Shown: piece after piece, positions 23,174-31,655 of the stretch | How the letters are laid out: every line of letters begins with the position of its first letter | How positions within the stretch are numbered: the first letter of the stretch is position 1 | Assembly: GCA_035515475.1 (NCBI GenBank) | Contig: DATJBF010000091.1 | Span: 1-47,650, forward strand | From: DATJBF01 sp035515475 | GTDB lineage: Bacteria; Verrucomicrobiota; Verrucomicrobiia; Palsa-1439 | Direction of reading: 5' to 3' | Length of the DNA: 47,650 bases | Program-made: the position numbers and the translations under genes | Notes under the pieces: model-generated | What the model was told of the DNA's origin: nothing | The model's input: only the letters and a program-made list of their open reading frames with translations | The model's database searches: none

Positions 23174-24556
23174 GTGAATCCGCGACGGGTCCTGTTGATC
23201 AGCAGCAATCGGTGCCGCGAGCCGTACCCCGTATTCCCGCTGGGGTTGGCCCACCTGGCCTCCGCGCTTCGCCGGGCCGGTCACACCACGTACTTGCTGG
23301 ATTCCCAGGTCACGACGGTGCCCATCGACCGGGTGCTGGCCGAGTTCCGGCCGGACATCGTCGGGATCTCGATGCGCAACGTAGACGACGTCCAACCGCT
23401 GCGACGGGAAACCTATTTCAATGGCGACGCCGAACTCTGCCGGAATCTCCGCCGCCACTGCACCTGCCCGGTCGTCGTCGGGGGCACCGCGTTCTCGATT
23501 TTTCCCGAACAATTGCTGACGTTGACCGGCGCGGACTTTGGGATCCACGGCGCGGGCGAAGTCGCATTCAACCGGTTGATCGAGGCGCTCGCGACCGGCG
23601 CCGATCCCCGCGACATCCGCGGGTTGGTGTACCGGCGCGGTGAACGGATCGTCGTCAACCCGTGCGACCTGGCCGAGCCGATCTGTCCGGAAGCGGCCGA
23701 GCGACCGCCAGAACTGGTGGACTTTTATTTGCGGCAGAGTTCCATGCTGAACATCCAGACCCAGCGCGGTTGCCAGTTGAAGTGTTGCTACTGCACGTAT
23801 CCGTTGATTGACGGCCGACGCTGTCGCCGCCGGGCGCCGGACGCGGTCGCGGCGGAACTGGAGGCCATGCAACGTCAGGGCGCCAAGCATGTGTTCATTA
23901 CCGATTCCGTATTCAACACCTCGGCCGAACACGTGGCGGGCATCTGCGAGGCAATCCTGCGGCGCAATCTCAAGGTCCAGTGGAGTTGCTTCCTGCGCCC
24001 CCAGAGGCTGACCCGCGGATTGATGACGTTGATGGCCCGGGCCGGGCTGACGCATATCGAGTTTGGTGCCGACAGTTTTTGCGATTCCGTGCTGGCGGAG
24101 TACGGCAAAGCGCTCACGTTCGATGACATCTGGCAGTCGAGCGAGTTGGCCCGGACGGCCGACGTTCGCTACGCCCACTTCCTGATCTGTGGCGGGCCGG
24201 GCGAGACCCGCGAGACGCTGCAAACGACATTTGCCAACTCGAACCGGTTGCAGGGTGCGATCATCTTCGCGCTGGCCGGGATGCGGGTCTACCCCGGCAC
24301 GCCGTTGCTGGCGCGGGCCCAACGCGAGGGCGTGTTACCGCCCGACGTCGATCTGCTTCCACCCGTCTATTACCTTTCGCCCGATCTCACGAGAAGGGAA
24401 TTGCTGCGACAGTTGGCGACGTTCAAGCGGCAAGCCCCCAACTGGTTGGTGGGGGCCGCACCGCCATCGTTCGCGCAACTGTCGGACCGGCTCCGCCAAC
24501 GCGGGGTCGTCGGGCCACTTTGGGAATACTACGCGCCGCTGCAGCGGTTGACCTAG
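23174..24556 (+). CDS. B12-binding radical SAM protein, lipid-biosynthesis type
   Basis: Protein of 460 residues from GTG 23174; an ATG 8 bases upstream stops after three codons. The N-terminal Rossmann-type domain (PVFPLGLAHLASALRRAGH, VVVGGTAFS, IHGAGE) fits cobalamin-binding domains. The radical SAM cysteines are Cys200, Cys204 and Cys207 in QRGCQLKCCYCTYP. Later motifs (VFITDSVFNTS, HIEFGADSF, HFLICGGPGETRET) fit the core barrel. It resembles the B12/radical SAM proteins found beside ketosynthase and ACP genes in Planctomycetes, Verrucomicrobiota and deltaproteobacteria. It is the first gene of the operon running to 30363. The likely role is methylation or ring/C-C bond chemistry on an ACP- or lipid-bound chain. 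Confidence 0.8.
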   Translation: MNPRRVLLISSNRCREPYPVFPLGLAHLASALRRAGHTTYLLDSQVTTVPIDRVLAEFRPDIVGISMRNVDDVQPLRRETYFNGDAELCRNLRRHCTCPVVVGGTAFSIFPEQLLTLTGADFGIHGAGEVAFNRLIEALATGADPRDIRGLVYRRGERIVVNPCDLAEPICPEAAERPPELVDFYLRQSSMLNIQTQRGCQLKCCYCTYPLIDGRRCRRRAPDAVAAELEAMQRQGAKHVFITDSVFNTSAEHVAGICEAILRRNLKVQWSCFLRPQRLTRGLMTLMARAGLTHIEFGADSFCDSVLAEYGKALTFDDIWQSSELARTADVRYAHFLICGGPGETRETLQTTFANSNRLQGAIIFALAGMRVYPGTPLLARAQREGVLPPDVDLLPPVYYLSPDLTRRELLRQLATFKRQAPNWLVGAAPPSFAQLSDRLRQRGVVGPLWEYYAPLQRLT

Positions 24557-24611
24557 CCCAACGCCGCCGAAGCTTGTCGCCCGCGAAACGCCAGTTTACG
24601 ATGATCGAACC

Positions 24612-26915
24612 ATGACCAGCGCCTCCAATACACGCGTCGTCATCACCGGTCTGGGGGCGGTGACGCCCTTGGGAGACAATTTCGCGACCACGTGGCAACG
24701 GCTGATCGCCGGGGAAAGCGCCGCCGCACCGGTTACGCTGTTTGACGTGGCCGGTTGCCGCTGCAAACAGGCGGCATCGGCCCAGTTGCCCGATCTCCCC
24801 GACCTGACTCCCAAACAGCTGTCGCGGCTGTCGCGGGCGGCCCGCTTGGCGGTGCCCGCCGCCCGGGCGGCGCTGGCCGACGCGGGATTGTTGGGCAACG
24901 ACGGGCGTTCGCGGTTGACCCGGTTGACTCTCTCGGTGAGCACGACCGGTGGCGGCATGGCCTGGGGCGAACGGTTTCTGCGCGCCATGCTGGCGCAGCA
25001 GAATGGCGTCAGACAGTTTCCCTACATCGTGCGGTATCAGGCGCATCACCAAGTGCACGATCTGCAACGGTGCCTCGGGTTCCGCGGCCCAATCACCATC
25101 ATCGCCAACGCCTGCGCCAGCGGCGCCAACGCCATCGGCCACGGAGCCGATCTCATCCGGGCCGGCGCCTGCGATTGCCTGTTGACGGGAGGCTTTGAGG
25201 CACTGACGGAATTGATCTATGTGGGCTTCGACTGTTTGCAGGCGATGAGCCCCGAGCGCTGTTGCCCGTTCGACGTGGGACGCAACGGATTGATGCTGGG
25301 CGAAGCGGCGGCGTTTGCCGTCCTCGAATCGGAGTCGCACGCCCGCGCGCGGGGAGTGCGGATCCTGGCCGAGTTGGCCGGCTATGGGCACGCGACGGAC
25401 TTGCATCACCTGACGCAACCGGACCCGCTGGGAACGCCTACCGTGAGAGCGATACGTCACGCACTGGCCGAGGCAGGATGTCCGGCATCCGAGATCGGGT
25501 ACCTGAACGCACACGGCACGGGCACGCTCCTGAACGACACGAGCGAATGCGCGGCGTTCGCAACCGTGTTCGGAGAAAAAGAAGGAGCGGTCTCGTCCCC
25601 CGTGCGGATCAGTTCGACCAAGGCCGCGATCGGCCACACCTTGGGCGCCGCGGGCAGCATCGAAGCCCTGTTCGCCGTCGCGGCGCTGCGGTCGGGCCAG
25701 TTGCCGCCGAATCTGAACCTGCGCCGGCCCGATCCGCGCGTCGCGGCCAATCTCGTGGCCGTCGGCGAACGCCGGGCCGATGTGCGGGCGGTTCTGTCCG
25801 TCAACCTCGGGTTCGGCGGTTCGAATGCCGCCCTGATATTCAAGCCGTATGACGGGACGTCCGTCGACGCCGGCGTGGCGGGACCATTGAGAATCGCCGC
25901 CAACCAGCCGCCGCCCCAGACCCCGCACTTCGCCACGACGCCGCGACGACCGAGCCTTGCCATCTGCGGGATGGGCGCGGTGCTTCCTGCGGAGACGCCG
26001 CAACGGATGCGCGGCGTGAGCGCTGCCATCGGCGAGCACGCCGTGTTCTGCGTGGACAAGACCCGCGAGCCGCTGGCAACGCTTCAGAACCAGGCGCGCG
26101 TGCGGCGGGCCAGCCCGATCACGTTGTTCATGCTGGCGGCCGCGCAACAAGCCCTGGCCGCGCAACCGCTGTTGCGCCGGGACCGGCTCGGCATTGTCGC
26201 GGCATTCAACACCGGCGTGGTCGTGCCGACGCGACGGTTCTTTGAGGGAATCCTCAAGAACGGCCAGCGGTTCGCCAGCCCGAACGTGTTCCCCGAAACC
26301 GTGTTCAATTCCGCCACCAGCCACGTCGCCGCCATTCTCGGCGTTGCCGGACCTTGTTACTCACTGGTGAGCGACGATGCCGCATGGGTGGGCGCGCTGC
26401 GAGTCGCCGAAGTGTGGTTGGCCAATGAATTGGTCGAATCCGCATTGGTGATCGGCGCGACCGAACTGGATCCGATCGCCATCGACGCCTATGCGTGTGG
26501 TGGCTGGTTGCCGCCGCATGGACGGACCGGGTTTGTCCCCAGCGAAGGCGCGGCGGCGGTGCTGGTGCGTCGCACCAATCACGAGGGAGGCGTCCGGATC
26601 GCGCAACTGGCTGACGGGTTTACCTATCGGGCACGACGGGAAGCGCGCCAAGCGGCACGGGATTGTTTCGCGCAGTTTCCGTCGGGTGTGGGGGTCTGCC
26701 ACACCGCGCAACACACCTGGCTGGGTGCCATCGAAAAAGACACGGTGAAAGGCACGCCGATCGCCTTGCCGTATCACGGCGAGGCCTTTCCCGCGTCGGC
26801 AGCTTGGAACACCGTCCGGGCAGCCGAGATCGCCCGGACCAGGCGGGACCAGATCCTGGTGCCCGTGTGGGGCCTCAATGGCGAATCTTCGGCTTTGCTT
26901 TTGGCGCCCGGATGA
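24612..26915 (+). CDS. Fused beta-ketoacyl-ACP synthase plus degenerate ketosynthase (chain-length-factor-like)
   Basis: Protein of 767 residues from ATG 24612. Residues 7-411 form a complete FabF-type ketosynthase: nucleophile Cys168 (NACASGANAIGHG), His301 (NAHGTGT), Lys337 and His342 (TKAAIGHTLGAAG), and GFGGSNA at 401-406. After a proline-rich linker (432-447) a second thiolase-fold domain starts (RPSLAICGMGAVLPAE) and runs to the end. It keeps NSATSHVAAILGVAGP, ATELDPIA and PSEGAAAVLV, but in the nucleophile position has VSDDAAW, so Asp589 replaces Cys. Loss of the nucleophile is the mark of chain-length factors in type II polyketide and aryl polyene systems, where KS and CLF are normally separate proteins. 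At about 320 residues the second domain is also shorter than usual. Next comes an ACP. Confidence 0.85.
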   Translation: MTSASNTRVVITGLGAVTPLGDNFATTWQRLIAGESAAAPVTLFDVAGCRCKQAASAQLPDLPDLTPKQLSRLSRAARLAVPAARAALADAGLLGNDGRSRLTRLTLSVSTTGGGMAWGERFLRAMLAQQNGVRQFPYIVRYQAHHQVHDLQRCLGFRGPITIIANACASGANAIGHGADLIRAGACDCLLTGGFEALTELIYVGFDCLQAMSPERCCPFDVGRNGLMLGEAAAFAVLESESHARARGVRILAELAGYGHATDLHHLTQPDPLGTPTVRAIRHALAEAGCPASEIGYLNAHGTGTLLNDTSECAAFATVFGEKEGAVSSPVRISSTKAAIGHTLGAAGSIEALFAVAALRSGQLPPNLNLRRPDPRVAANLVAVGERRADVRAVLSVNLGFGGSNAALIFKPYDGTSVDAGVAGPLRIAANQPPPQTPHFATTPRRPSLAICGMGAVLPAETPQRMRGVSAAIGEHAVFCVDKTREPLATLQNQARVRRASPITLFMLAAAQQALAAQPLLRRDRLGIVAAFNTGVVVPTRRFFEGILKNGQRFASPNVFPETVFNSATSHVAAILGVAGPCYSLVSDDAAWVGALRVAEVWLANELVESALVIGATELDPIAIDAYACGGWLPPHGRTGFVPSEGAAAVLVRRTNHEGGVRIAQLADGFTYRARREARQAARDCFAQFPSGVGVCHTAQHTWLGAIEKDTVKGTPIALPYHGEAFPASAAWNTVRAAEIARTRRDQILVPVWGLNGESSALLLAPG

Positions 26916-26946
26916 CATACAAAGCATGCGTTCTGGGGCTAGACAA

Positions 26947-27219
26947 ATGACTGATATTCCTCTGGATGAATTGAAACAACTGGTTGTTGAAAACTGCGTT
27001 CTGCGGGTTCAGCCGGACGAGATTCTTGAGGACACGCCGTTATTCGGCCCGAAAAGCATCGGGCTGGACTCGCTCGATGCCCTCCAATTGACGGTGGCCA
27101 TCGAGAAACATTATGGGATCGTTATCAATGATGCCGAAGTCGCGCGGCAGGTCTTGCAGTCTCTGGGCACACTGCGCCGCTGGCTGACGCAACAGCCGGG
27201 ACCCGACGCGAAACCATAG
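26947..27219 (+). CDS. Acyl carrier protein
   Basis: Protein of 90 residues from ATG 26947, 31 bp after the ketosynthase stop. The phosphopantetheine-attachment motif is GLDSLDALQL, with Ser42. The three-helix layout (LDELKQLVVENC, SLDALQLTVAIEKHYGI, TLRRWLTQQ) is typical. The first 60 bases are clearly richer in A/T than the neighbouring genes. It presumably carries the chain built by the KS-CLF protein. It is followed by the flavoprotein gene after 9 bp. Confidence 0.9.
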   Translation: MTDIPLDELKQLVVENCVLRVQPDEILEDTPLFGPKSIGLDSLDALQLTVAIEKHYGIVINDAEVARQVLQSLGTLRRWLTQQPGPDAKP

Positions 27220-27228
27220 AGCCGCCCC

Positions 27229-28485
27229 ATGAGCACGCCGCTTGTCCACGACACGATCGTTATCGGCGGCGGCCCCGGCGGCAGTACGGCGGGGGCGTAT
27301 CTGGCAAAGGCCGGCCAACGGGTACTCGTGCTGGAACGGGAGGTGTTCCCGCGCTTTCACGTCGGCGAATCGCTGTTGCCATTCGGCAACGTGGTGCTCC
27401 AGGAAACCGGTGCGTGGCCCAAAGTCGAGGCGGCCGGATTCCAACGGAAATACGGCGCGGAGTTTTTTGTGGGCAACGGTTCGCGGTGGCAACGCTTCTG
27501 GTTCGCCCGCGGCCTGGTACCGGGCCACGGGCAGACGTTCCAGGTCGAACGCGCGAAGTTCGATCAGATCCTGCTCGACCACGCCGCGAGTTGCGGGTGC
27601 GACGTGCGCCAGCGATGCGAGGCGAAGACGGCGACCCGCGACGGCGACGGGTGGCGCGTCCTGCTGCCGCAGGGCGAGGCGCGGAGCCGGTGGCTCATCG
27701 ATGCGAGCGGGCGCGATACGGTTGTGGGCCGGGCGCTGAATCTGCCGAAGACCCCCCTCGACATTCCCAAACGAATTGCCGTTTACGCGCATTTCACCGG
27801 CGTGTACCGCAATCCCGGCGACGCGGAGGGCCACATTACCATCGTGCGGCTGAAGGACGGCTGGTTCTGGCTGATCCCGCTCGCGGGACAGAAGACATCC
27901 GTCGGCATGGTGCGAACGCTCGAGGACTTCAAACGCACCAACGGCTCCGTCGAGAAATGGTTCTCCGATACCGTCGCGTCGAGCGGCGAGGTGTCGCGAC
28001 GCATGACCGGCGCGCAGCCGATCAGCGAATTCCACAAGACCAGCGATTACAGTTACCGGTACGCGCAACTCGCCACGGACCGGGCGGTCTTGGTCGGCGA
28101 CGCGGGCGGGTTCATCGATCCAATCTTCTCGTCCGGCGTGTACATCGCCACCAGGTCGGCCCAGATGGCCGCACAGTTGATTCTCAGAGCAGACGCGCAG
28201 CAGCGCGCGCTGACGGCCGGCGAACAGCGCCGGTACGGCCGCGACTTGCGCCGGTTCCTGGACATCTATCGCGCGATGATTCAGATGTATTACGATAATC
28301 GCGCCTTCGAGGTGTTCATGAATCCGCAACCCCATTTCCACATGGTCCAAGCCGTAAACTCGATCCTGGCGGGGAACACGCGCGCCTCGTTCGACATGTG
28401 GTGGCGGCTGAAGGCGTTTCACCTCGTTTGCGCGATCCATCGCCGTCGGCCGATCGTGCCGCAATTGGATTATTCCGATACTTGA
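27229..28485 (+). CDS. Flavin-dependent oxidoreductase of the tryptophan-halogenase-like family
   Basis: Protein of 418 residues from ATG 27229. It has an FAD-binding GGGPGGS (13-19), FPRFHVGESLLPFG (40-53), and GDAGGFIDPIFSSG near the second FAD contact. It carries the halogenase signature WxWxIP as WFWLIP (212-217). A lysine at position 74 in FQRKYGAEFF could correspond to the catalytic lysine of flavin halogenases. Members of this family next to ketosynthases and ACPs act either as halogenases on carrier-bound substrates (as in the xanthomonadin cluster) or as geranylgeranyl-reductase-like oxidoreductases. The sequence supports the family and both halogenase marks; activity is unproven. 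Confidence 0.82.
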   Translation: MSTPLVHDTIVIGGGPGGSTAGAYLAKAGQRVLVLEREVFPRFHVGESLLPFGNVVLQETGAWPKVEAAGFQRKYGAEFFVGNGSRWQRFWFARGLVPGHGQTFQVERAKFDQILLDHAASCGCDVRQRCEAKTATRDGDGWRVLLPQGEARSRWLIDASGRDTVVGRALNLPKTPLDIPKRIAVYAHFTGVYRNPGDAEGHITIVRLKDGWFWLIPLAGQKTSVGMVRTLEDFKRTNGSVEKWFSDTVASSGEVSRRMTGAQPISEFHKTSDYSYRYAQLATDRAVLVGDAGGFIDPIFSSGVYIATRSAQMAAQLILRADAQQRALTAGEQRRYGRDLRRFLDIYRAMIQMYYDNRAFEVFMNPQPHFHMVQAVNSILAGNTRASFDMWWRLKAFHLVCAIHRRRPIVPQLDYSDT

Positions 28486-28502
28486 AACCGCATTACTCCC
28501 AA

Positions 28503-29390
28503 ATGCTGTACCGGGCCTCCTGGTTCGACGCCGGCGTGCTCGCCGCGCGGCTACTCGGACTCAACGGCGCCCGCGGCCTGGCCCGCACCGTCGCCGAGTT
28601 TTACCGGCTGACGCATCCGCAGGCGCAGGCGACGGTTCGCCAGAACCTCGCCTTGCTGTGTGGACCGCAGCTTGCGGGGCCGGCCGTCCGCCGCACATTC
28701 CGCAATTTCGGCGCGACCATGGCCGATTACTTCCAACTCGGGGCGCGGACCAAACAAGACGCGCTGGCGTTGATCGACTCGCGCCGGGGATTTGAGCACA
28801 TCCAAACCGCCCTGGCCGGCGGCAAAGGCGTGTTGGTGGTGACCGTCCACACCGGATTGTTCGAGTTGGGCGGACTGTTGCTGGAAGAATTTCAACTGCC
28901 ACTCGTCGTGCTGTCGTTGCCGGAACCGGACCCGGCACTGAATGAATGGCGGGCGGCCTACCGGAGACAGTGGGGGGCGGAAACGTTGGAGGTGGGCAGT
29001 GGCGAATTCAGTTTCGTCGCCATCACGCGCGAGCTCGCCCAGGGAAAATGCGTGGCCATGCTCGTCGACCGTCCGCACCGGGGGGACGACGCGATTCTGG
29101 TGGATTTCCCGCACGGTCGCGTGCCGTTCTCGACTGGTCCCGCCTGGCTGAGTTTGCTGTCCGGCGCGCCCTTGGTGCCGACGACCATCGTGGCATCAGC
29201 CAACGGCAAGTACACGGTGGAAGCCCAATCCCCGCTCTACCTGGAGTCGCCCGGCCAAGATCACGCCGCGACCGTCCGCCAACTCACCCTGGAAATTGCC
29301 GACCGTTTTCGTGAAACGATATGCCGACATCCCGATCAATGGTATCAATTTGCGCCCTTGTCGCAGCCCTACTCGTCGCCGGCAGCGTGA
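28503..29390 (+). CDS. LpxL-like lysophospholipid/lipid A-type acyltransferase
   Basis: Protein of 295 residues from ATG 28503, 17 bp after the flavoprotein stop. The open frame reaches back to 28398 inside that gene. The catalytic HX4E motif is His116 to Glu121 (VHTGLFE), as in LpxL/LpxM late acyltransferases. Further family signs: AMLVDRPHRGDDAILVDFPHG, FSTGPAWLSLLSGAPLVPT, and HPDQWYQF at the end. A homologous acyltransferase is a regular part of aryl polyene clusters, where it attaches the finished chain to a membrane lipid. It likely works at the inner face of the cytoplasmic membrane. The LolA-like gene starts inside its 3' end. Confidence 0.85.
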   Translation: MLYRASWFDAGVLAARLLGLNGARGLARTVAEFYRLTHPQAQATVRQNLALLCGPQLAGPAVRRTFRNFGATMADYFQLGARTKQDALALIDSRRGFEHIQTALAGGKGVLVVTVHTGLFELGGLLLEEFQLPLVVLSLPEPDPALNEWRAAYRRQWGAETLEVGSGEFSFVAITRELAQGKCVAMLVDRPHRGDDAILVDFPHGRVPFSTGPAWLSLLSGAPLVPTTIVASANGKYTVEAQSPLYLESPGQDHAATVRQLTLEIADRFRETICRHPDQWYQFAPLSQPYSSPAA

Positions 29391-29965
29391 CCGCCTCCCG
29401 GGCCGGGACCCACGCCGACGCGTTCGTCGAGCATCAGACTGCCACGCAAACGTTCGAGGCCGACCTGAAGCAGACGTTCCACTGGACTTTTCCGCCCCGG
29501 CACGTCGAGAGCCTGGGCCACATCAGCTATCAGGCCCCGAGCTTTCTCGCCATCGTCTTTACCAATCCCGCTCCCGAACTCGTGCTGGTGCGGGGCGACG
29601 AACTGTACATCAAGCGTGACAGAAAACGATTGGTGAAATACAAATTGGCGGTGCACGATGGCAAACCGACGCAGAACGTCCAATTTCTCTTGAGCTTCTT
29701 CCAGAATGGCTGCACGAATTTCGCCGGCCTGTTTGATATCAGCACGACAACAACCAACGACGCGCGGATCGCCACGCTCCGGCCCAAACATCCCACGCAA
29801 CTGTTTCCGTTGCGATCCGTGGACAACGTGATCGACTGGCCCGCCATGGACGTCCGGTCGATGCGCATTGGCCTGATTCTGGGCGGGTACATCCTCTACG
29901 AGTTTCACAATCCCCGCCGCAACCAGCCGCTCGATGGCGCGGTGTTCGAGGTACCGAAACAATGA
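29321..29965 (+). CDS. LolA-like outer-membrane lipoprotein carrier
   Basis: Protein of 214 residues. ATG 29321 or ATG 29339 both give a signal peptide (MVSICALVAALLVAGSVTASRAG); the gene overlaps the acyltransferase by 52-70 bases. The mature part has the LolA plan: TATQTFEADLKQTF near the start, GHISYQAPSFLAIVFTNP as the first beta strands, ELVLVRGDELYI, then NVQFLLSFFQ. A LolA-like protein is regularly encoded in aryl polyene clusters and is thought to carry the product across the periplasm. It is not the general LolA, since LolB or LolCDE partners are absent here. The stop overlaps the next start as ATGA. Confidence 0.75.
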   Translation: MPTSRSMVSICALVAALLVAGSVTASRAGTHADAFVEHQTATQTFEADLKQTFHWTFPPRHVESLGHISYQAPSFLAIVFTNPAPELVLVRGDELYIKRDRKRLVKYKLAVHDGKPTQNVQFLLSFFQNGCTNFAGLFDISTTTTNDARIATLRPKHPTQLFPLRSVDNVIDWPAMDVRSMRIGLILGGYILYEFHNPRRNQPLDGAVFEVPKQ

Positions 29966-30363
29966 AGCTGACGCCGCACGGCCCCGGGTTTTCGTTCGTG
30001 GATTCGTTCGAACTGATCGAGCCGGCCAAGCGGGGACGTGGACGCAAATGGCTCGACCCGGCCGCGCCGTTCTTTGCCGACCATTTCCCCGGCAACCCGC
30101 TGATGCCCGGGGTGTTGTTGGTGGAATGCGCCGCCCAGTCGGCGGGCGCGCTGTGGCAACAACCGGGTACCGCCTTTCTCGCCGCCGTAACGCAGTTTCG
30201 ATTCATTAAACCGGTGTTGCCCGACCAGACGCTGGAAATTGAAGTGAGCCTGGAGAAAGACTTCGGGGCGCTGGCGCAGTTCGAGGCCGTCCTGCGCATC
30301 GGCTCGGAGGTGGTGGCTCAAGGCAGGCTGACGCTGAGCCGCGCCTTGAGTTCCTCCGTGTGA
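29962..30363 (+). CDS. FabZ/FabA-like 3-hydroxyacyl-ACP dehydratase
   Basis: Protein of 133 residues from ATG 29962, overlapping the LolA-like stop by 4 bases. Hot-dog fold with the FabZ active site intact: His41 in DHFPGNPLMPGVLLVE and Glu55 in the central helix VECAAQSAG. Next comes FRFIKPVLPDQTLEIEV. It would remove water from 3-hydroxyacyl-ACP to make enoyl groups, so repeated use would build a polyene. It is the last gene of the plus-strand operon, and its last 46 bases overlap the 3' end of the convergent AMP ligase gene. Confidence 0.85.
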   Translation: MKLTPHGPGFSFVDSFELIEPAKRGRGRKWLDPAAPFFADHFPGNPLMPGVLLVECAAQSAGALWQQPGTAFLAAVTQFRFIKPVLPDQTLEIEVSLEKDFGALAQFEAVLRIGSEVVAQGRLTLSRALSSSV

Positions 30364-31622
30364 ACCTTGCCCCGATCAGACCGGGGTAAGCTGGCCGCCA
30401 GGTGAAATGCCTTCGGCAGTTTCCACGCCGGCAGGCTCTGCCGCAATTCCATCTCAATCGCGTGCCGCTCGCGTTCGGTCTCGACGGCGGCGGCCAGAAA
30501 ATCGTCGCCATGTCTGTCTTTCAACACGGTGACCCAAACGTCTCGGATGCCGGGCAGGCCGCGCAACGCGCGTTCGACTTCCAACGGCGTGACCTTCTTG
30601 CCGGCGATGTTGGCCACCTGTCCCACGCGCCCCAGCAAGCGCAACTCGCCGTAGCGGTTCCACTCACCGAGATCAGGCAGCGTGGCACTGCCCGCCCCGC
30701 AGACGGCGACGCGCCCATCTCGGCGAACGCGCACCGTCACGCCGGCCAAAGGTTTGCCAACGCTCCGGCCGCTGAGCCCGGCATTACCCGTGCGGTCGTA
30801 ACAAATGCCCCCCGTTTCCGAGGATCCATAGAAATTGCGGACCTTGATGCCGTAGCGTTGATCAAATTGCCGCGCCACGTCCGGGGACAACGGCCCGCCC
30901 GCGGAAATCACCAGCCGCAGACTCGGCGGTTTGGTCACGCCGTCCAGTTGCGCCAGCGCTCGAAGAACCGCCGGCACAGTCGGGAAAACTGTGACCTCAT
31001 GCCGTCCGATCAACTGAAGAATCTGCCGGGGCACGAATGTCTGGGCGCAAACCACCGCCGTCCCCTGCATCAACAGCGGCATCACCAGATTGCCGAGTCC
31101 GTAGGAATGACCCAGGGGAATACTGGCGAGATTGCGATCCGCCGCGCGAATCCCCATCGTGCGAAGAATGTTCCGGCCATCGCTGACCAGGTGTCCGGCC
31201 GGGCATGGGATGGCTTTCGGTTTGCCGGATGTCCCCGAGGTGGCCTTGATACAGCAAACACTCCGCAATGGCTTCGTCGTCCGCCCCAGCCGTCGCAAAC
31301 CACCCTGGCCCCACAGGAATTGCGCACCCAGGGCCCGGGCCGCGTACTCCTGCGCCTCGGACGTAAGCGACGGGTCCAACGGCACGGCGGCAGCCCGTCG
31401 GTGCTGGACCACCAGAAACCGCACGAACCATTCGGCGCTGTTGGGAAGACAAAATGCGATCCATTGCCCTCGGACGTGAAGGGGCAACCGCTCGGCCCGT
31501 TGCTGCGCTTCCGCGGCCACCTCGGCCATCGTCCAAATCCGGCCCGAATCGGCCTCGATGATCGCCGGTTGGGACCCCCGTCGGCCCACTGCCGTCTGCC
31601 AGAGCTGCACGAGCTTGTTCAT
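30318..31622 (-). CDS. AMP-dependent acyl/aryl-CoA or acyl-ACP ligase
   Basis: Protein of 434 residues, shorter than the usual 500 or more. It is an ANL-superfamily adenylating enzyme: P-loop TSGTSGKPK (128-136), YGSSETGG (265-272), Asp317 in LPDLGEW, Arg332 and the hinge in GRVGQVANIAGKKV, and the C-terminal lysine Lys419 in SDRGKVH. It would activate a carboxylic acid starter as the acyl-AMP and load it onto CoA or ACP. A ligase of this type is a standard part of aryl polyene, xanthomonadin and ladderane-like clusters. It is convergent with the main operon, and a RidA-family gene lies 33 bp upstream on its strand. Confidence 0.85.
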   Translation of the reverse strand: MNKLVQLWQTAVGRRGSQPAIIEADSGRIWTMAEVAAEAQQRAERLPLHVRGQWIAFCLPNSAEWFVRFLVVQHRRAAAVPLDPSLTSEAQEYAARALGAQFLWGQGGLRRLGRTTKPLRSVCCIKATSGTSGKPKAIPCPAGHLVSDGRNILRTMGIRAADRNLASIPLGHSYGLGNLVMPLLMQGTAVVCAQTFVPRQILQLIGRHEVTVFPTVPAVLRALAQLDGVTKPPSLRLVISAGGPLSPDVARQFDQRYGIKVRNFYGSSETGGICYDRTGNAGLSGRSVGKPLAGVTVRVRRDGRVAVCGAGSATLPDLGEWNRYGELRLLGRVGQVANIAGKKVTPLEVERALRGLPGIRDVWVTVLKDRHGDDFLAAAVETERERHAIEMELRQSLPAWKLPKAFHLAASLPRSDRGKVHTEELKARLSVSLP

Positions 31623-31655
31623 GGTGTGGGGCCAGAACCTGGTGAAGTCCAGGCG

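Noticed and set aside
26084..26335. Frameshift or pseudogene explanation for the missing nucleophile in the second ketosynthase domain
   Set aside because: The reading frame is continuous from 24612 to 26915 and conserved blocks lie on both sides of the Asp589 site, so the loss looks like true divergence, not a broken gene.
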